A stretch of 64,000 nucleotides of DNA from Bacillota bacterium (lineage in GTDB: Bacteria; Bacillota; Clostridia; Lachnospirales; Lachnospiraceae): assembly GCA_023418475.1 (NCBI GenBank), contig JAEZZO010000080.1, positions 62,001 through 126,000 on the forward strand, written 5' to 3'. Position 1 is the first letter of the stretch. Each line of letters starts with the position of its first letter. A program made the translations under genes and the position numbers. Below are positions 8,853-17,416 of the stretch, piece after piece. The notes under the pieces are model-generated. The model was not told where the DNA came from. It worked only from the letters and a program-made list of their open reading frames with translations, and ran no database searches.

Positions 8853-8977
8853 CTTTTCTGTCTCCACAGTCTATTTAATTTGTTTCTTTTATAACCTTTC
8901 ATTTCCATATGATTATACCATATATCACCTGATCAAGCCACTTCAATATGCAATATTTCATATCTGCTAGTATGCGT

Positions 8978-9003
8978 AAGTTAGTGTTAACCGGCAAGTC
9001 ATA
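8978..9003 (+). repeat. Dispersed intergenic repeat, diverged copy
   Basis: Reads GTAAGTTAGTGTTAACCGGC then AAGTCATAA. It matches the copy near 53968 at most positions, except the AACC/CACA segment. Confidence 0.4.
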
Positions 9004-9037
9004 AGAAAGGCAAGCAAAAGATATACTGCCTGCCTTC
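9004..9037 (-). terminator. Probable terminator after the HAD gene
   Basis: Imperfect stem AGAAAGGCAAGCA / TGCCTGCCTTCT with one wobble pair, immediately 3' of the HAD hydrolase gene. No strong T-run. Confidence 0.4.
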
Positions 9038-9043
9038 TGATAA

Positions 9044-9658
9044 TTATTTTATCATTATACCAAGTTTCATCAAATCCTCCGTCATCTGAGGGTAGGATGA
9101 GACCGGGATCGTGTGAAAGCCAAATACTCTGGCTCCCTCCAGATTTTCATCCAAATCATCCAGAAATACTGCTTCACCGGGAACAATATCATACTTATTA
9201 ATCAGTGTCTGATAGATTTGAGCTTCCGGTTTGATATGCTTTATTTCATAAGATATCACCCAACCATCCACGTCTTCCAGAAATGTAAAATACTCTTTGT
9301 CCTCTTCAAAATGCTTTTTGGAATAATTAGATAGCAAGTAAACCTTGTAACCATTTGTTTTCAAATTCCTGATAAGGCTGGCGGAATAGTCATATTCCTG
9401 AATCAGTAACAGAAAATCTTCAAAGAACTTTCGGATTTCCTTTGCCACACCCGGATCCTGTTCACAGCATTGTTCGATCATAGCCTGTTCATCGATTACC
9501 CCTCTGTCCCATTCCTTCCAGCGTTTATCCTTTACGGTTGCTTTACCTACTCTTTCAATGACCTCTTCTGTATATCCACAGCCTTGCAAATATTCCTTCC
9601 AACGAAAAGCGACCAGTACATTACCTATATCAAAAACTATCGTACTTATTTTGTCCAT
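9044..9658 (-). CDS. HAD-superfamily hydrolase, YihX-like
   Basis: 204 residues. Motif I is VFDIGNVLV (nucleophile Asp10), motif II VYLLSNYSKK, conserved Lys in IKHIKPEAQIY, and motif IV VFLDDLDENLEGA. The FDxGNV form and the alpha-helical cap (residues about 17-95) match the YihX subgroup, some of which dephosphorylate sugar phosphates such as glucose-1-phosphate. The substrate cannot be told from sequence. The start follows GGAGGAAAAG. A lone gene with no functional link to its neighbours. Confidence 0.85.
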   Translation of the reverse strand: MDKISTIVFDIGNVLVAFRWKEYLQGCGYTEEVIERVGKATVKDKRWKEWDRGVIDEQAMIEQCCEQDPGVAKEIRKFFEDFLLLIQEYDYSASLIRNLKTNGYKVYLLSNYSKKHFEEDKEYFTFLEDVDGWVISYEIKHIKPEAQIYQTLINKYDIVPGEAVFLDDLDENLEGARVFGFHTIPVSSYPQMTEDLMKLGIMIK

Positions 9659-9735
9659 TCTTTTCCTCCATTCTTGTGCTTTCTATTTATTATCTGATAC
9701 CTGTCATGATCTTACTGGGAACAGACTTTAAATGC

Positions 9736-9764
9736 TTGACAAAGTATTGTTTTATTACTATAAT
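9736..9764 (+). promoter_or_regulatory. Promoter of larE
   Basis: Consensus sigma-A promoter: TTGACA, 17 bp, TATAAT. Leader of about 140 nt to the larE start, in which no known riboswitch was recognised. Confidence 0.8.
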
Positions 9765-9911
9765 TCATGGTATTCTTATAGGATTAATCATAATACAGAT
9801 ATAAGGTTATCTTAATTTATTAATAGGCTTGTATTAGCTTTTTAATTGATGGCTATACCAACCTTAACATTCACATTAAGTACAGAAAATTTATACCAAA
9901 AAGGAGCCTCA

Positions 9912-10763
9912 ATGAAATCTTTACATCAGAAATATACCGATTTGATTAGTTTACTAAAAAGTTGCGGCAGTACCGCCGTAGCGTTCTCCGGTGGAGTAGA
10001 TTCCACCTTTTTACTGTATGCTGCAAGAGAAGCTCTCGGTGGCGAATTACTTGCTGTTACAGCCACTTCACTTAGCTTTCCGCAAAGAGAATTAAACGAA
10101 GCAAAAGTTTTCGCAGCAGAACATTCTATCGAGCACATCATCGTTGCTTCCGAAGAATTGGACATTGATGGCTTTTCCGGTAATCCTAAGAACAGATGTT
10201 ATCTATGTAAAACAGAGCTTTTTACAAAAATAAAGGAGATTGCAGAAAATAAAGGCATCGATACCATTATTGAGGCTTCTAACAGCGATGATAACGGAGA
10301 TTACCGTCCCGGTTTGCTGGCTGTAAAAGAGTTGGGTATCTTAAGTCCGCTCCGGCAGATTGGTTTCACAAAAGCTGAGATTCGTGAATTATCGAAAGAA
10401 TTAAACCTTCCTACCTGGAACAAACCTTCCTTTGCTTGTCTTTCCTCACGTTTCCCTTACGGAGAGCGTATTACACCGGAGCGGCTGCAAATGATAGATA
10501 AGGCAGAACAGTTACTGCTAGATCTTGGTATCTGGCAGGTCAGGGTTCGTTTTCATGATAATCTGGCAAGGATTGAGACAGATGAAACCGGGTTTTCCCT
10601 GTTGTTAAATCCCTCTGTCCGAAATCAGGTCTATGAAGAATTCCGTAAGCTTGGATTTCACTATGTTTCGCTTGATTTAAAAGGCTACCGTACCGGTAGT
10701 ATGAATGAAACGCTAAGCTCAAAAGAACTACGTTATGGAAAGAATATCGGCAGTATAAATTAA
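9912..10763 (+). CDS. larE: ATP-dependent sacrificial sulfur transferase LarE
   Basis: 283 residues. The PP-loop AFSGGVDST (residues 24-32) binds ATP. The downstream PSFACLSSRFPYG segment places a cysteine at residue 176, the same number as the sacrificial Cys176 of Lactobacillus plantarum LarE, so this is the one-cysteine type that gives up its own sulfur. LarE adds sulfur to pyridinium dicarboxylic mononucleotide to build the nickel-pincer cofactor of lactate racemase and related LarA enzymes. An upstream ATG at 9846 is in frame, but AAGGAG stands 5 nt before 9912 and the family begins here. No larA, larB or larC lies in the window. Confidence 0.9.
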   Translation: MKSLHQKYTDLISLLKSCGSTAVAFSGGVDSTFLLYAAREALGGELLAVTATSLSFPQRELNEAKVFAAEHSIEHIIVASEELDIDGFSGNPKNRCYLCKTELFTKIKEIAENKGIDTIIEASNSDDNGDYRPGLLAVKELGILSPLRQIGFTKAEIRELSKELNLPTWNKPSFACLSSRFPYGERITPERLQMIDKAEQLLLDLGIWQVRVRFHDNLARIETDETGFSLLLNPSVRNQVYEEFRKLGFHYVSLDLKGYRTGSMNETLSSKELRYGKNIGSIN

Positions 10764-10841
10764 ATTTATAAAGGAAGCTAAATCTTTGCTATCAAAATCT
10801 GACAGCAGGCAAATTAGTCTAAAAAAACCATAAGTCTGAAT

Positions 10842-10893
10842 AAAGTGCACCACCAAATACCAGTTATATAAAGTATTTGGAGTGCACTTTTAT
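10842..10893. terminator. Bidirectional terminator between larE and ilvC
   Basis: Stem of about 18 bp (AAAGTGCAC...CAAATAC with GTATTTG...GTGCACTTT) with A/T flanks on both sides, between convergent genes. Confidence 0.8.
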
Positions 10894-10921
10894 CAAATTA
10901 ACGAATTATACTATTCTATCA

Positions 10922-11932
10922 TTAGTTGTTGATTAACTTCGGTTTGCTGGTCCAGCTCATCATCTGACGAAGTTCTGCTCCAACCTTCTCTAACTGATGT
11001 TGTGATTCAATTCTTCTCATAGCATTGAAATTAGGGCATCCTACTTGATTTTCCAGTAACCAGTTGCGAGCGAAGGTACCATCTTGAATATCAGTAAGGA
11101 TTTTCTTCATTGCTTTCTTAGTCTCCGGAGTAACAATCTTATTTTGTGTAATATAATCACCATACTCAGCTGTATTGGATATAGAGTATCTCATTCCAGC
11201 GAATCCGCTTTCATTGATCAGGTCTACGATAAGTTTCATCTCATGAATACATTCAAAATAAGCACTTTCCGGTTCATATCCGCCTTCTACCAGAGTCTCA
11301 AATCCAGCTTTCATAAGAGCTGTAACACCACCGCAAAGAACAGCTTGCTCACCAAAAAGATCTGTTTCTGTCTCTTCACGGAAGGTTGTCTGAAGAACAC
11401 CTGCTCTAGCGCCGCCGATACCAAGTGCATAAGCAAGGCCGATTTCATGCGCCTTACCGGTAGCATTCTGATGTACAGCGATCAGACAAGGAACACCACG
11501 TCCCTCCTGATACTGGCTTCTTACTGTATGGCCGGGTCCCTTCGGAGCGATCATAATAACATCAACATCTGCCGGAGGTATAATCTGTCCAAAATGAATT
11601 GCAAAACCATGTGCAAACATTAAGACATTGCCTGGTGCTAAATTTGGAGCGATTGATTCTTTATACATCTTAGCCTGCTTCTCATCATTAATCAGGATCA
11701 TAATGATATCAGCTTTTTTTGCAGCTTCTGCTGCTGTATATACTTCAAATCCTGCTGCCTCAGCCTTTGCCCAGGATTTACTTCCCTCATAAAGACCAAT
11801 AACGACATGTACACCGGACTCTTTTAAGTTAAGTGCATGAGCATGTCCCTGGCTGCCATAACCAATTACAGCTACTGTTTTTCCCTCTAATAATGAGAGG
11901 TTACAATCTTGTTGATAAAAAATCTTTGCCAT
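10922..11932 (-). CDS. ilvC: Ketol-acid reductoisomerase (class I)
   Basis: 336 residues, the usual length of the short class. N-terminal Rossmann domain with VIGYGSQGHAHALNL, metal-site motifs in the C-terminal helical domain (GEQAVLCGG, FECIHEMKLIVDLI, SNTAEYG). It converts acetolactate or acetohydroxybutyrate to the dihydroxy acid in valine, leucine and isoleucine synthesis with NADPH and Mg2+. The ribosome binding site AAGGAGG lies 9 nt before ATG and is itself the last unit of the repeat ladder described next. It lies downstream of ilvN in the same direction; no ilvB, ilvD or leu genes are in the window. Confidence 0.97.
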   Translation of the reverse strand: MAKIFYQQDCNLSLLEGKTVAVIGYGSQGHAHALNLKESGVHVVIGLYEGSKSWAKAEAAGFEVYTAAEAAKKADIIMILINDEKQAKMYKESIAPNLAPGNVLMFAHGFAIHFGQIIPPADVDVIMIAPKGPGHTVRSQYQEGRGVPCLIAVHQNATGKAHEIGLAYALGIGGARAGVLQTTFREETETDLFGEQAVLCGGVTALMKAGFETLVEGGYEPESAYFECIHEMKLIVDLINESGFAGMRYSISNTAEYGDYITQNKIVTPETKKAMKKILTDIQDGTFARNWLLENQVGCPNFNAMRRIESQHQLEKVGAELRQMMSWTSKPKLINN

Positions 11933-11940
11933 CTTAATAA

Positions 11941-12079
11941 TCCTCCTTGATTTGTAGGAGGATTTCTCCTCCTTGATTTGTAGGAGGATTTCTCCTCCTT
12001 GATTTGTAGGAGGATTTCTCCTCCTTGATTTGTTAGGAGGTATAACCTCCCTTGTATCTTGTGGGAGGTATCTCCTCCC
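11941..12079 (-). repeat. Shine-Dalgarno/anti-Shine-Dalgarno repeat ladder in the ilvC leader
   Basis: Four 26-bp tandem units start at 11941, 11967, 11993 and 12019 (the first three near-identical), followed by a degenerate unit to about 12079. In the ilvC mRNA sense each unit holds a CCTCCT and an AGGAGG separated by ACAAATCA. Each AGGAGG can pair either with the upstream CCTCCT (6-bp stem, 8-nt loop) or with the next downstream one (GGAGGA-GAAA-TCCTCC, a GNRA-capped stem). The two pairings exclude one another. The last AGGAGG is the ilvC ribosome binding site. The structure is read directly from sequence; regulation is inferred. Confidence 0.9.
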
Positions 12080-12130
12080 GGTTTTTATAAATAGTTTTGG
12101 CAGATTACTCCGCCAAGAATTATTATCCTA

Positions 12131-12637
12131 TTAATCATCGATATAATCCGCCATATCTCCCGAACCTCTGGTTAGTCCGGTGATACCGGTACGCACTAAT
12201 TCTTTGATATTATATTGACCGAGGAGCCTGATAAACGCATCAATTTTATCTTGATTACCTGTAAGCTCAATCATAAGTGATTCCAAAGCAACATCTACTA
12301 TTTTTGCTCGAAAAATATCAGCAATTGAAATAATAGCAACTCTATCCTTATCTGAAGCTTCCACCTTAACCAGAATTAATTCTCTGGTAACGGAGAAGCC
12401 CTGCGCCAGTTCCTTAATTTCAAGCACATCCTCCAGTTTCATTAACTGTTTTCTGATCTGCTCCAATATCTGATCATCACCATGCGCCAAAACAGTCATT
12501 CTGGAGATCTTCGGATCCTGTGTTTCACCCACTGTCAAGCTGTCGATATTATAACCTCTTCTGCTGAACAATCCGGCTACTCGGCTTAGAACACCCGCCG
12601 TATTTTCCACCAGAATTGATAATACCATTCTCTTCAT
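12131..12637 (-). CDS. ilvN: Acetolactate synthase small (regulatory) subunit
   Basis: 168 residues. The N-terminal ACT domain begins MKRMVLSILVENTAGVLSRVAGLFSRRGYNIDSLTVGET, followed by the C-terminal ALS_ss_C domain. This subunit activates the catalytic subunit (IlvB) and confers valine feedback inhibition. The in-frame ATG at 12649 is weaker: GGAGG stands 5 nt before the ATG at 12637. No catalytic subunit gene is nearby, so it must be encoded elsewhere. It is followed by ilvC after about 200 bp holding the repeat ladder, and preceded by its own promoter and a leader terminator. Confidence 0.95.
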   Translation of the reverse strand: MKRMVLSILVENTAGVLSRVAGLFSRRGYNIDSLTVGETQDPKISRMTVLAHGDDQILEQIRKQLMKLEDVLEIKELAQGFSVTRELILVKVEASDKDRVAIISIADIFRAKIVDVALESLMIELTGNQDKIDAFIRLLGQYNIKELVRTGITGLTRGSGDMADYIDD

Positions 12638-12731
12638 AGTATCCTCCATTTCACCGTAATCTCACGAAATCTGGCAATCATACTATGCACAGCTCTATGT
12701 AATATCAGCCAAATTCCTGCCATTATTATAA

Positions 12732-12771
12732 GAAAAAACCCATTACCACAGGACACTCTGTAATGGGGTTT
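12732..12771 (-). terminator. Terminator hairpin in the ilvN leader (possible attenuator)
   Basis: Stem CCCATTAC / GTAATGGG plus inner pairs, followed by TTTTTTC on the minus strand. It lies downstream of the ilvN promoter (12810-12838) and upstream of the gene, so full-length transcripts must read through it. It could also act on read-through from the glycosyltransferase genes. Confidence 0.8.
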
Positions 12772-12809
12772 CTGTTTCTTAAAAAAGCATTATTATTAAG
12801 TTTTAAGTA

Positions 12810-12838
12810 ATTGTATCAGCATCAATTCTATTTGTCAA
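12810..12838 (-). promoter_or_regulatory. Promoter of ilvN-ilvC
   Basis: TTGACA, 17 bp, TACAAT on the minus strand, in the gap after the glycosyltransferase gene. Predicted start near 12803, only about 30 nt before the leader terminator. That is too short for a T-box or a leader peptide with runs of branched-chain codons. Confidence 0.8.
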
Positions 12839-12911
12839 GTATTGTGAGATCCCCAATTACATAATTTTTTATTTATTTCTATTCTAAAGCGCATTGCATA
12901 AAAATTCAAAT

Positions 12912-13841
12912 TTATATCATAAATAATACTCCCAAATTCCGTATCAGACCCGATTTTCGATATCCTGATGATAACCATATTAATTTTTTCCGGATAAAGC
13001 CCAGCTGATCCAGTTCTGAAAATATCCTGATTATTTCACTGTTCTGGTCAGATAAGTCTCCTCCATACAGAGCAAGGAACTCTTCTGCCTGCCGTTCCAG
13101 CACACGTATTGCTTCTTTTTGATTTTTAAGAGTTCTTAATCTGTTTCTCACATAGTCGTAAAAACTGGCTCCTCCTACGACGTTATCTTCATGCTGGCGA
13201 TAATATAGCGTACATTCATTAATAAAACCGATTTTTCCAAAGGAAGACGCAATTAATGCAATCCACCAATCATGATACTTCGCCTTTTCCGGAAGCTTGT
13301 TACTCTGCAATACCCTTCGAAGAGCTGCATTCACCATAACCGTGCATCCAATCAGTTTATTTTCCATTAAAATATGCGAAAGATCCGTCTTCTGCGGATT
13401 CAAATGACCGGTTCGGAAGAAGGAACGATTTATTTCATTTAAATTCTGATCAACGACACATGCATCTGAAAATACGGCAAGCGGATTATCTCTTCCGATC
13501 TGCGCTTCCATATTTCTCATTCTTTTTAAGGTTAATGCTATTTTATGCTTCATCCAGACATCATCCTGATCACAAAACATAATATAATCCATAGTCGTCC
13601 GGGAAAGAGCGCTTAGGAAATTAAGTGTTACTCCAAGATTGGTTTTATTTTGAGACACATGAATTTTATCCGGATAATTTCGCTCATAATCCTCCAGAAC
13701 TGACATCGTTTGATCCTTGGAACCGTCGTCAAAAATAAACAATTCAAAATCCTGATAAGTTGATGCAAGTATGGAGTCTATCTGTTCTCCCACAAATTTT
13801 TCACCATTATAGGTTGTCATTATGACCGCTACTGTACTCAT
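12912..13841 (-). CDS. Family 2 glycosyltransferase (rhamnosyltransferase-like)
   Basis: 309 residues. The GT-A fold begins VAVIMTTYNGEKFVGEQIDSIL, with the nucleotide-sugar Asp pair in IFDDGSKDQT and the metal-binding MFCDQDDVW (DxD). A C-terminal extension of about 80 residues is helical and basic. It resembles the rhamnosyl/glycosyl transferases of cell-wall polysaccharide loci. The start has GGAG at 8 nt. Second gene after the GT at 13886, 44 bp apart. Acceptor and donor are unknown. Confidence 0.88.
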   Translation of the reverse strand: MSTVAVIMTTYNGEKFVGEQIDSILASTYQDFELFIFDDGSKDQTMSVLEDYERNYPDKIHVSQNKTNLGVTLNFLSALSRTTMDYIMFCDQDDVWMKHKIALTLKRMRNMEAQIGRDNPLAVFSDACVVDQNLNEINRSFFRTGHLNPQKTDLSHILMENKLIGCTVMVNAALRRVLQSNKLPEKAKYHDWWIALIASSFGKIGFINECTLYYRQHEDNVVGGASFYDYVRNRLRTLKNQKEAIRVLERQAEEFLALYGGDLSDQNSEIIRIFSELDQLGFIRKKLIWLSSGYRKSGLIRNLGVLFMI

Positions 13842-13885
13842 GTTTTTGTCTCCATTAATCTAAACAATTATTTGCTCTATCAGAT

Positions 13886-14890
13886 TCACTGCCAATAAGC
13901 TTTATTCATACTTAAGCGTACTACAAGACTACGAGGCAGTAAATTGTAATGCAGACCAAGCTGATATCCAAGATACTTAAAACCGCTGCTCATAATTAAG
14001 TCAGGAATCAGAAAATGTTTTTTCTTCTTTATCAGATATTGCATGGCGCTTTTAACCATCTTTACACCTTCTGACTCCGACTTTACACCACGAAATATCT
14101 CGGAATATTGATTATGGGATACACCCAGATCAAAATTTCTGGCAAACTGCTGAAGATACGAATAATTATGAGAGTGAATTACCTTTGCCTCTGCAACATA
14201 AGCAACATTATAATCCGCACCGATCATTGCTGCTGCCATGATCATATCTTCATTAAAAATTGTTTTGTCTACGAAGCCTCCCATTCTGTTATAAACTGAT
14301 CTGCGGTACGTAGCACATACATCGGAGCAAAAAAAAGTCTTAATTCCCAATTCCTTGAGATCCTCTGAAGATTTCACCCTGCTGGTGCCGGGATAATTGA
14401 AATGTCTAATGTAACGCTCTATAAAATCCACCTTATCGTCCGCAAGCTGTCTGGCATACGTAGCAGCTACCCAGGGATCTGCATAAGGCTTTAATAAATT
14501 CTCAATCAGGAATTCATCCTCCGGAACCGCATCCTGCGTCATAAACATTAATATATCCGCTTCAGAAAGAGAAGCTCCGTATTTTCTGGTACCACCATGA
14601 TCAAAAGCACTGATATCAACCGGTATAACCGTTATATTATTCTCCGGCAAATCCGGCAGAGGCTGCTCCTGTCCTGTATATTCTTCTGTATGAAGAATTA
14701 AAATCCGGCTTGGTTTAATCGTTTGACGATGCAGCATGGTCATAAGCTGATTAAATTTATCATCCGAACGGAAGGTAGGGATAATAACATCTACCGTATA
14801 ATTTATATTCTTACTATCTACCTCTTTTTCATTTCCTGCATGATTTTTATTTTCAAGTTTCTCCTCTGCTCTTACACTATTCTCGTCCAT
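13886..14890 (-). CDS. Family 2 glycosyltransferase
   Basis: 334 residues. After a charged, probably disordered leader of about 28 residues, the GT-A domain begins VDVIIPTFRSDDKFNQLMTML, with FDHGGTRKYGA and the DxD-like FMTQDAVP, and a later NEDMIMAAAMIGADYNVAYVAEA acceptor-site segment. The FDHGGTR motif is typical of rhamnosyltransferase-like GT2 enzymes in exopolysaccharide synthesis. The ribosome binding site (AAAGGAT, about 13 nt) is weak, so the exact start is less certain. The pair 13886/12912 probably adds two residues of one surface glycan. Confidence 0.85.
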   Translation of the reverse strand: MDENSVRAEEKLENKNHAGNEKEVDSKNINYTVDVIIPTFRSDDKFNQLMTMLHRQTIKPSRILILHTEEYTGQEQPLPDLPENNITVIPVDISAFDHGGTRKYGASLSEADILMFMTQDAVPEDEFLIENLLKPYADPWVAATYARQLADDKVDFIERYIRHFNYPGTSRVKSSEDLKELGIKTFFCSDVCATYRRSVYNRMGGFVDKTIFNEDMIMAAAMIGADYNVAYVAEAKVIHSHNYSYLQQFARNFDLGVSHNQYSEIFRGVKSESEGVKMVKSAMQYLIKKKKHFLIPDLIMSSGFKYLGYQLGLHYNLLPRSLVVRLSMNKAYWQ

Positions 14891-15026
14891 TCACAATCCA
14901 ATATCCTTTCTGACACTCATAATATCCCATCTGGATTATCACATATCATAATTATACCACATTTTGGGTAAATAAATATAAAATTGTTATAAATTAAATT
15001 AGCAGAAGAATTCTCAACCTTATATG

Positions 15027-16589
15027 TTACGTATTTTTCGCACAGCGAACCGCGTAATAAAGTGATAGATTAAAATCCCGTAACCCTGACTTTTCTTCCG
15101 CATAAGTGATTCTGTCAAAATAATATGTCTTGCAGTCTTCATAAGTTTGTGGTTCATTATAACCATATACTGGCTCTTCCTGCGTTTTTAAATCCAGACG
15201 GCTTGTATCCTCAAGAATTGCAATAACATAGGGGGCAGCGTCTAAAGATAGCTTCTGTGTCAGATAGTTTAAATCCTCCAGATTTAGTTTTTCTTTTTCT
15301 TTATAAAGACTGGCGGCTATAAAAGCATCCGGTTTCACAAAGGAAAACACAAGATAGCATGCCATCGTGACTACTACACAATATGGAAAAAACGGAAACT
15401 TCTTATTGTATTCCGAGATTATAATACCGGCCAATACGAAGGCATCAATGAATAAAGTTAATACCACAAAAAGACGCAGAAAAGTAAAATGATAGGCCGT
15501 AATGTAAAGATACATCCTGTAAGCGGCTGAAGCAATCATCACATAAGTGCAGGAGGTCATAATGATCACAAGAAAACGCAGCCACTTATTTTCATCAAAA
15601 ATGCTTCTACAAAGCAGGATAATAGAAATATTTATCATTGTTACCGCCAGCAGTTCAAAATATCCCTTCCTCGCATATTCCGCAAAAGTAAATTCCGCAG
15701 GAAGAGTAAACAATCCATTCGCAAACAGATAAAGAATCTGGATGCCGCAGAATACAAGATACATCAAGGATACTATGCTTATAAAGGTAATCGCAATTGA
15801 CGCGTCTGCCTTGACAAATGGTTTTGAAATATCTGTGTCCGCTTTCATAAGGGCGCCGCATAGAATACAGTAACAGGCAAGGAACCCTAATATTAGCAGA
15901 CAAAAGAATGCAAATATATCAGAAGAAAATACATGCCGAAATATCCTCCCGGTCAATTCTCCAAACAACTGGTCCGCACCGGATAGCAACGTTGTCGTAA
16001 TCAACAATACCGGTATAGAAACAATAACGCCAATCAATATATTTCTAAGTCGTTCATTTTTTAGATACTTTGTAGTCTTCATGTATCTGACACTATCCGT
16101 AAAAGGCATACCAATCGTAATAAGACTATATCCGATCAGACTAAACATTCTGCCAATATACTTTGTAAAATCCCATTGGCGATCCTCGTTAAGCTGGTGC
16201 AGCAGTGACAGATCAAGTAAAAGCAATATGCCAATACTATTTAAGAATTGTAGTATCGTACTTGCTGTTAAGAAGGAAGCAAAGCCAAGCAGCAGCGCAC
16301 CGAAATACAAAAACCAGGTTCCGGTCTTTATTTTTATGACCAATTTCTTCATAATCAAATATAACATAGCAATCATAATTGCTGTAAACAGTAATGCATT
16401 TAAACCGATCCATGCACGAAAAAACAGGCTTGCAAATAATCCTCCAAATAACAAGCTAATTCCGCCATAAAATCCGAATTTTTGGCGTACTTTATCAAGC
16501 AGCGGAGCTACCGGCTTATGTTCGCTGGTCAGGGCTGACTGGCATTTATCTTCCTGTTTGACAGGAAGAACATTATTTTGTTGTTCCAT
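15027..16589 (-). CDS. DUF4173-type polytopic membrane protein
   Basis: 520 residues. A soluble N-terminal 30 residues, then about 12 hydrophobic helices (residues 40-430), then a soluble tail (430-520) with DLNYLTQKLSLDAAPYVIAILEDT. This layout and the repeated occurrence beside an XRE regulator and a DUF2975 protein match the DUF4153/DUF4173 family, whose function is unknown. It begins 4 bp after the XRE gene with a GGAGG site, so it is the last gene of a three-gene operon. A membrane-stress or transport role is only inferred. Confidence 0.75.
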   Translation of the reverse strand: MEQQNNVLPVKQEDKCQSALTSEHKPVAPLLDKVRQKFGFYGGISLLFGGLFASLFFRAWIGLNALLFTAIMIAMLYLIMKKLVIKIKTGTWFLYFGALLLGFASFLTASTILQFLNSIGILLLLDLSLLHQLNEDRQWDFTKYIGRMFSLIGYSLITIGMPFTDSVRYMKTTKYLKNERLRNILIGVIVSIPVLLITTTLLSGADQLFGELTGRIFRHVFSSDIFAFFCLLILGFLACYCILCGALMKADTDISKPFVKADASIAITFISIVSLMYLVFCGIQILYLFANGLFTLPAEFTFAEYARKGYFELLAVTMINISIILLCRSIFDENKWLRFLVIIMTSCTYVMIASAAYRMYLYITAYHFTFLRLFVVLTLFIDAFVLAGIIISEYNKKFPFFPYCVVVTMACYLVFSFVKPDAFIAASLYKEKEKLNLEDLNYLTQKLSLDAAPYVIAILEDTSRLDLKTQEEPVYGYNEPQTYEDCKTYYFDRITYAEEKSGLRDFNLSLYYAVRCAKNT

Positions 16590-16593
16590 CTAA

Positions 16594-16803
16594 TTAATCC
16601 TCCTCTTCTACATACTCCAGAATATCACCCGGCTGACAATGCAAAGCTTCACAGATTGCTTCCAGAGTGCTAAAACGAATAGCCTTTGCTTTATTATTTT
16701 TTAAAATAGACAGATTTGCCAATGTCAAATCTACAGCTTCTGCAAGCTCTGTGAGTCCCATCTTTCTTTGTGCCATCACAACATCTAAATTAACTACAAT
16801 CAT
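16594..16803 (-). CDS. Small XRE-family (YozG-like) regulator
   Basis: 69 residues, essentially one helix-turn-helix: MGLTELAEAVDLTLANLSILKNNKAKAIRFSTLEAICEALHCQPGDILEY. Such stand-alone Cro-like proteins (YozG group) are routinely encoded with DUF2975 membrane proteins. The start has GGGAGGAG at 5 nt. It lies 12 bp after the DUF2975 gene and 4 bp before the DUF4173 gene. It may bind the palindromes at 17325-17346 or 17405-17459 upstream of the operon and regulate its own expression. Confidence 0.9.
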   Translation of the reverse strand: MIVVNLDVVMAQRKMGLTELAEAVDLTLANLSILKNNKAKAIRFSTLEAICEALHCQPGDILEYVEEED

Positions 16804-16815
16804 TTACGCTCCTCC

Positions 16816-17265
16816 CTAAATAGTTAAATCATTTTCCTGTTTATAGATAACAGCCTGGTCAAAAACCTGGGATAGCACCAAAGAAAATAATCCGGCAATC
16901 AGAAATACCGTAACAAGTACCAGTGCCGATGGTGTTATTACAAAAATCAGACGAACTGCCATACTGATTGATATAATAAAGGCACAGATTCCCATCCGTT
17001 TTAATGATTTCACATTTTCATGAACAAAAGGATTTTGATTCATAACGGTTCGAAACATGCAGCGAAGTTCGCGTAATATAAAAAGCGCAAATATTCCTGC
17101 AATGATAAATACGATACAAAATGGAATATACCATTTCTCGATAATGCTGTAATATTTGCTCAACCACTGAAATACGAACGGTACCATGATACAGACAATA
17201 ATGCCCGTATAGAACATAAAGTCCAATAACGCTTTTGTAAACCAGATCAAAGGATTTTTATTCAT
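16816..17265 (-). CDS. DUF2975 membrane protein
   Basis: 149 residues with four membrane helices: about 10-35, 50-72, 92-115 and 120-140. The pattern (two helices, loop with FRTVMNQNPFVHENVKSLKRMG, two helices) is DUF2975. An open frame continues upstream to 17397, but that start would lie inside the predicted promoter. GGAG is 9 nt before the ATG at 17265. First gene of the DUF2975-XRE-DUF4173 operon. Function is unknown; the protein may sequester or sense for the XRE partner. Confidence 0.85.
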   Translation of the reverse strand: MNKNPLIWFTKALLDFMFYTGIIVCIMVPFVFQWLSKYYSIIEKWYIPFCIVFIIAGIFALFILRELRCMFRTVMNQNPFVHENVKSLKRMGICAFIISISMAVRLIFVITPSALVLVTVFLIAGLFSLVLSQVFDQAVIYKQENDLTI

Positions 17266-17324
17266 AATTTTATACTCCGTTCCTGCGCACATTTTCAGCG
17301 CATAAAAATTTTGTGCCAAATCAT

Positions 17325-17346
17325 ATAGGTACACAAGTGTACCTAT
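17325..17346. promoter_or_regulatory. 22-bp palindrome in the leader of the DUF2975 operon
   Basis: Arms ATAGGTACAC and GTGTACCTAT around AA, 60 bp before the DUF2975 start and about 40 bp after the predicted transcription start. Operator-like; the XRE protein of the operon is the first candidate ligand. Confidence 0.6.
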
Positions 17347-17387
17347 TGAAAGCTTGCTTAATTGAGGCTTTGCTGCTTTGCAACATA

Positions 17388-17416
17388 AATATATCATTAT
17401 ATAAATCGAATGTCAA
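17388..17416 (-). promoter_or_regulatory. Promoter of the DUF2975-XRE-DUF4173 operon
   Basis: TTGACA (17411-17416), 17 bp, TATATT (17388-17393) on the minus strand. The -35 lies inside one arm of the palindrome at 17405-17459. This position rules out the longer upstream start of the first gene. Confidence 0.65.

Noticed and set aside
11941..12079. CRISPR-like array
   Set aside because: Units are contiguous 26-bp repeats without unique spacers, no cas genes, and the sequence is a Shine-Dalgarno pair.
12650..12838. T-box for the ilv operon
   Set aside because: The leader is too short and lacks the AGAGTGG-type T-box sequence.
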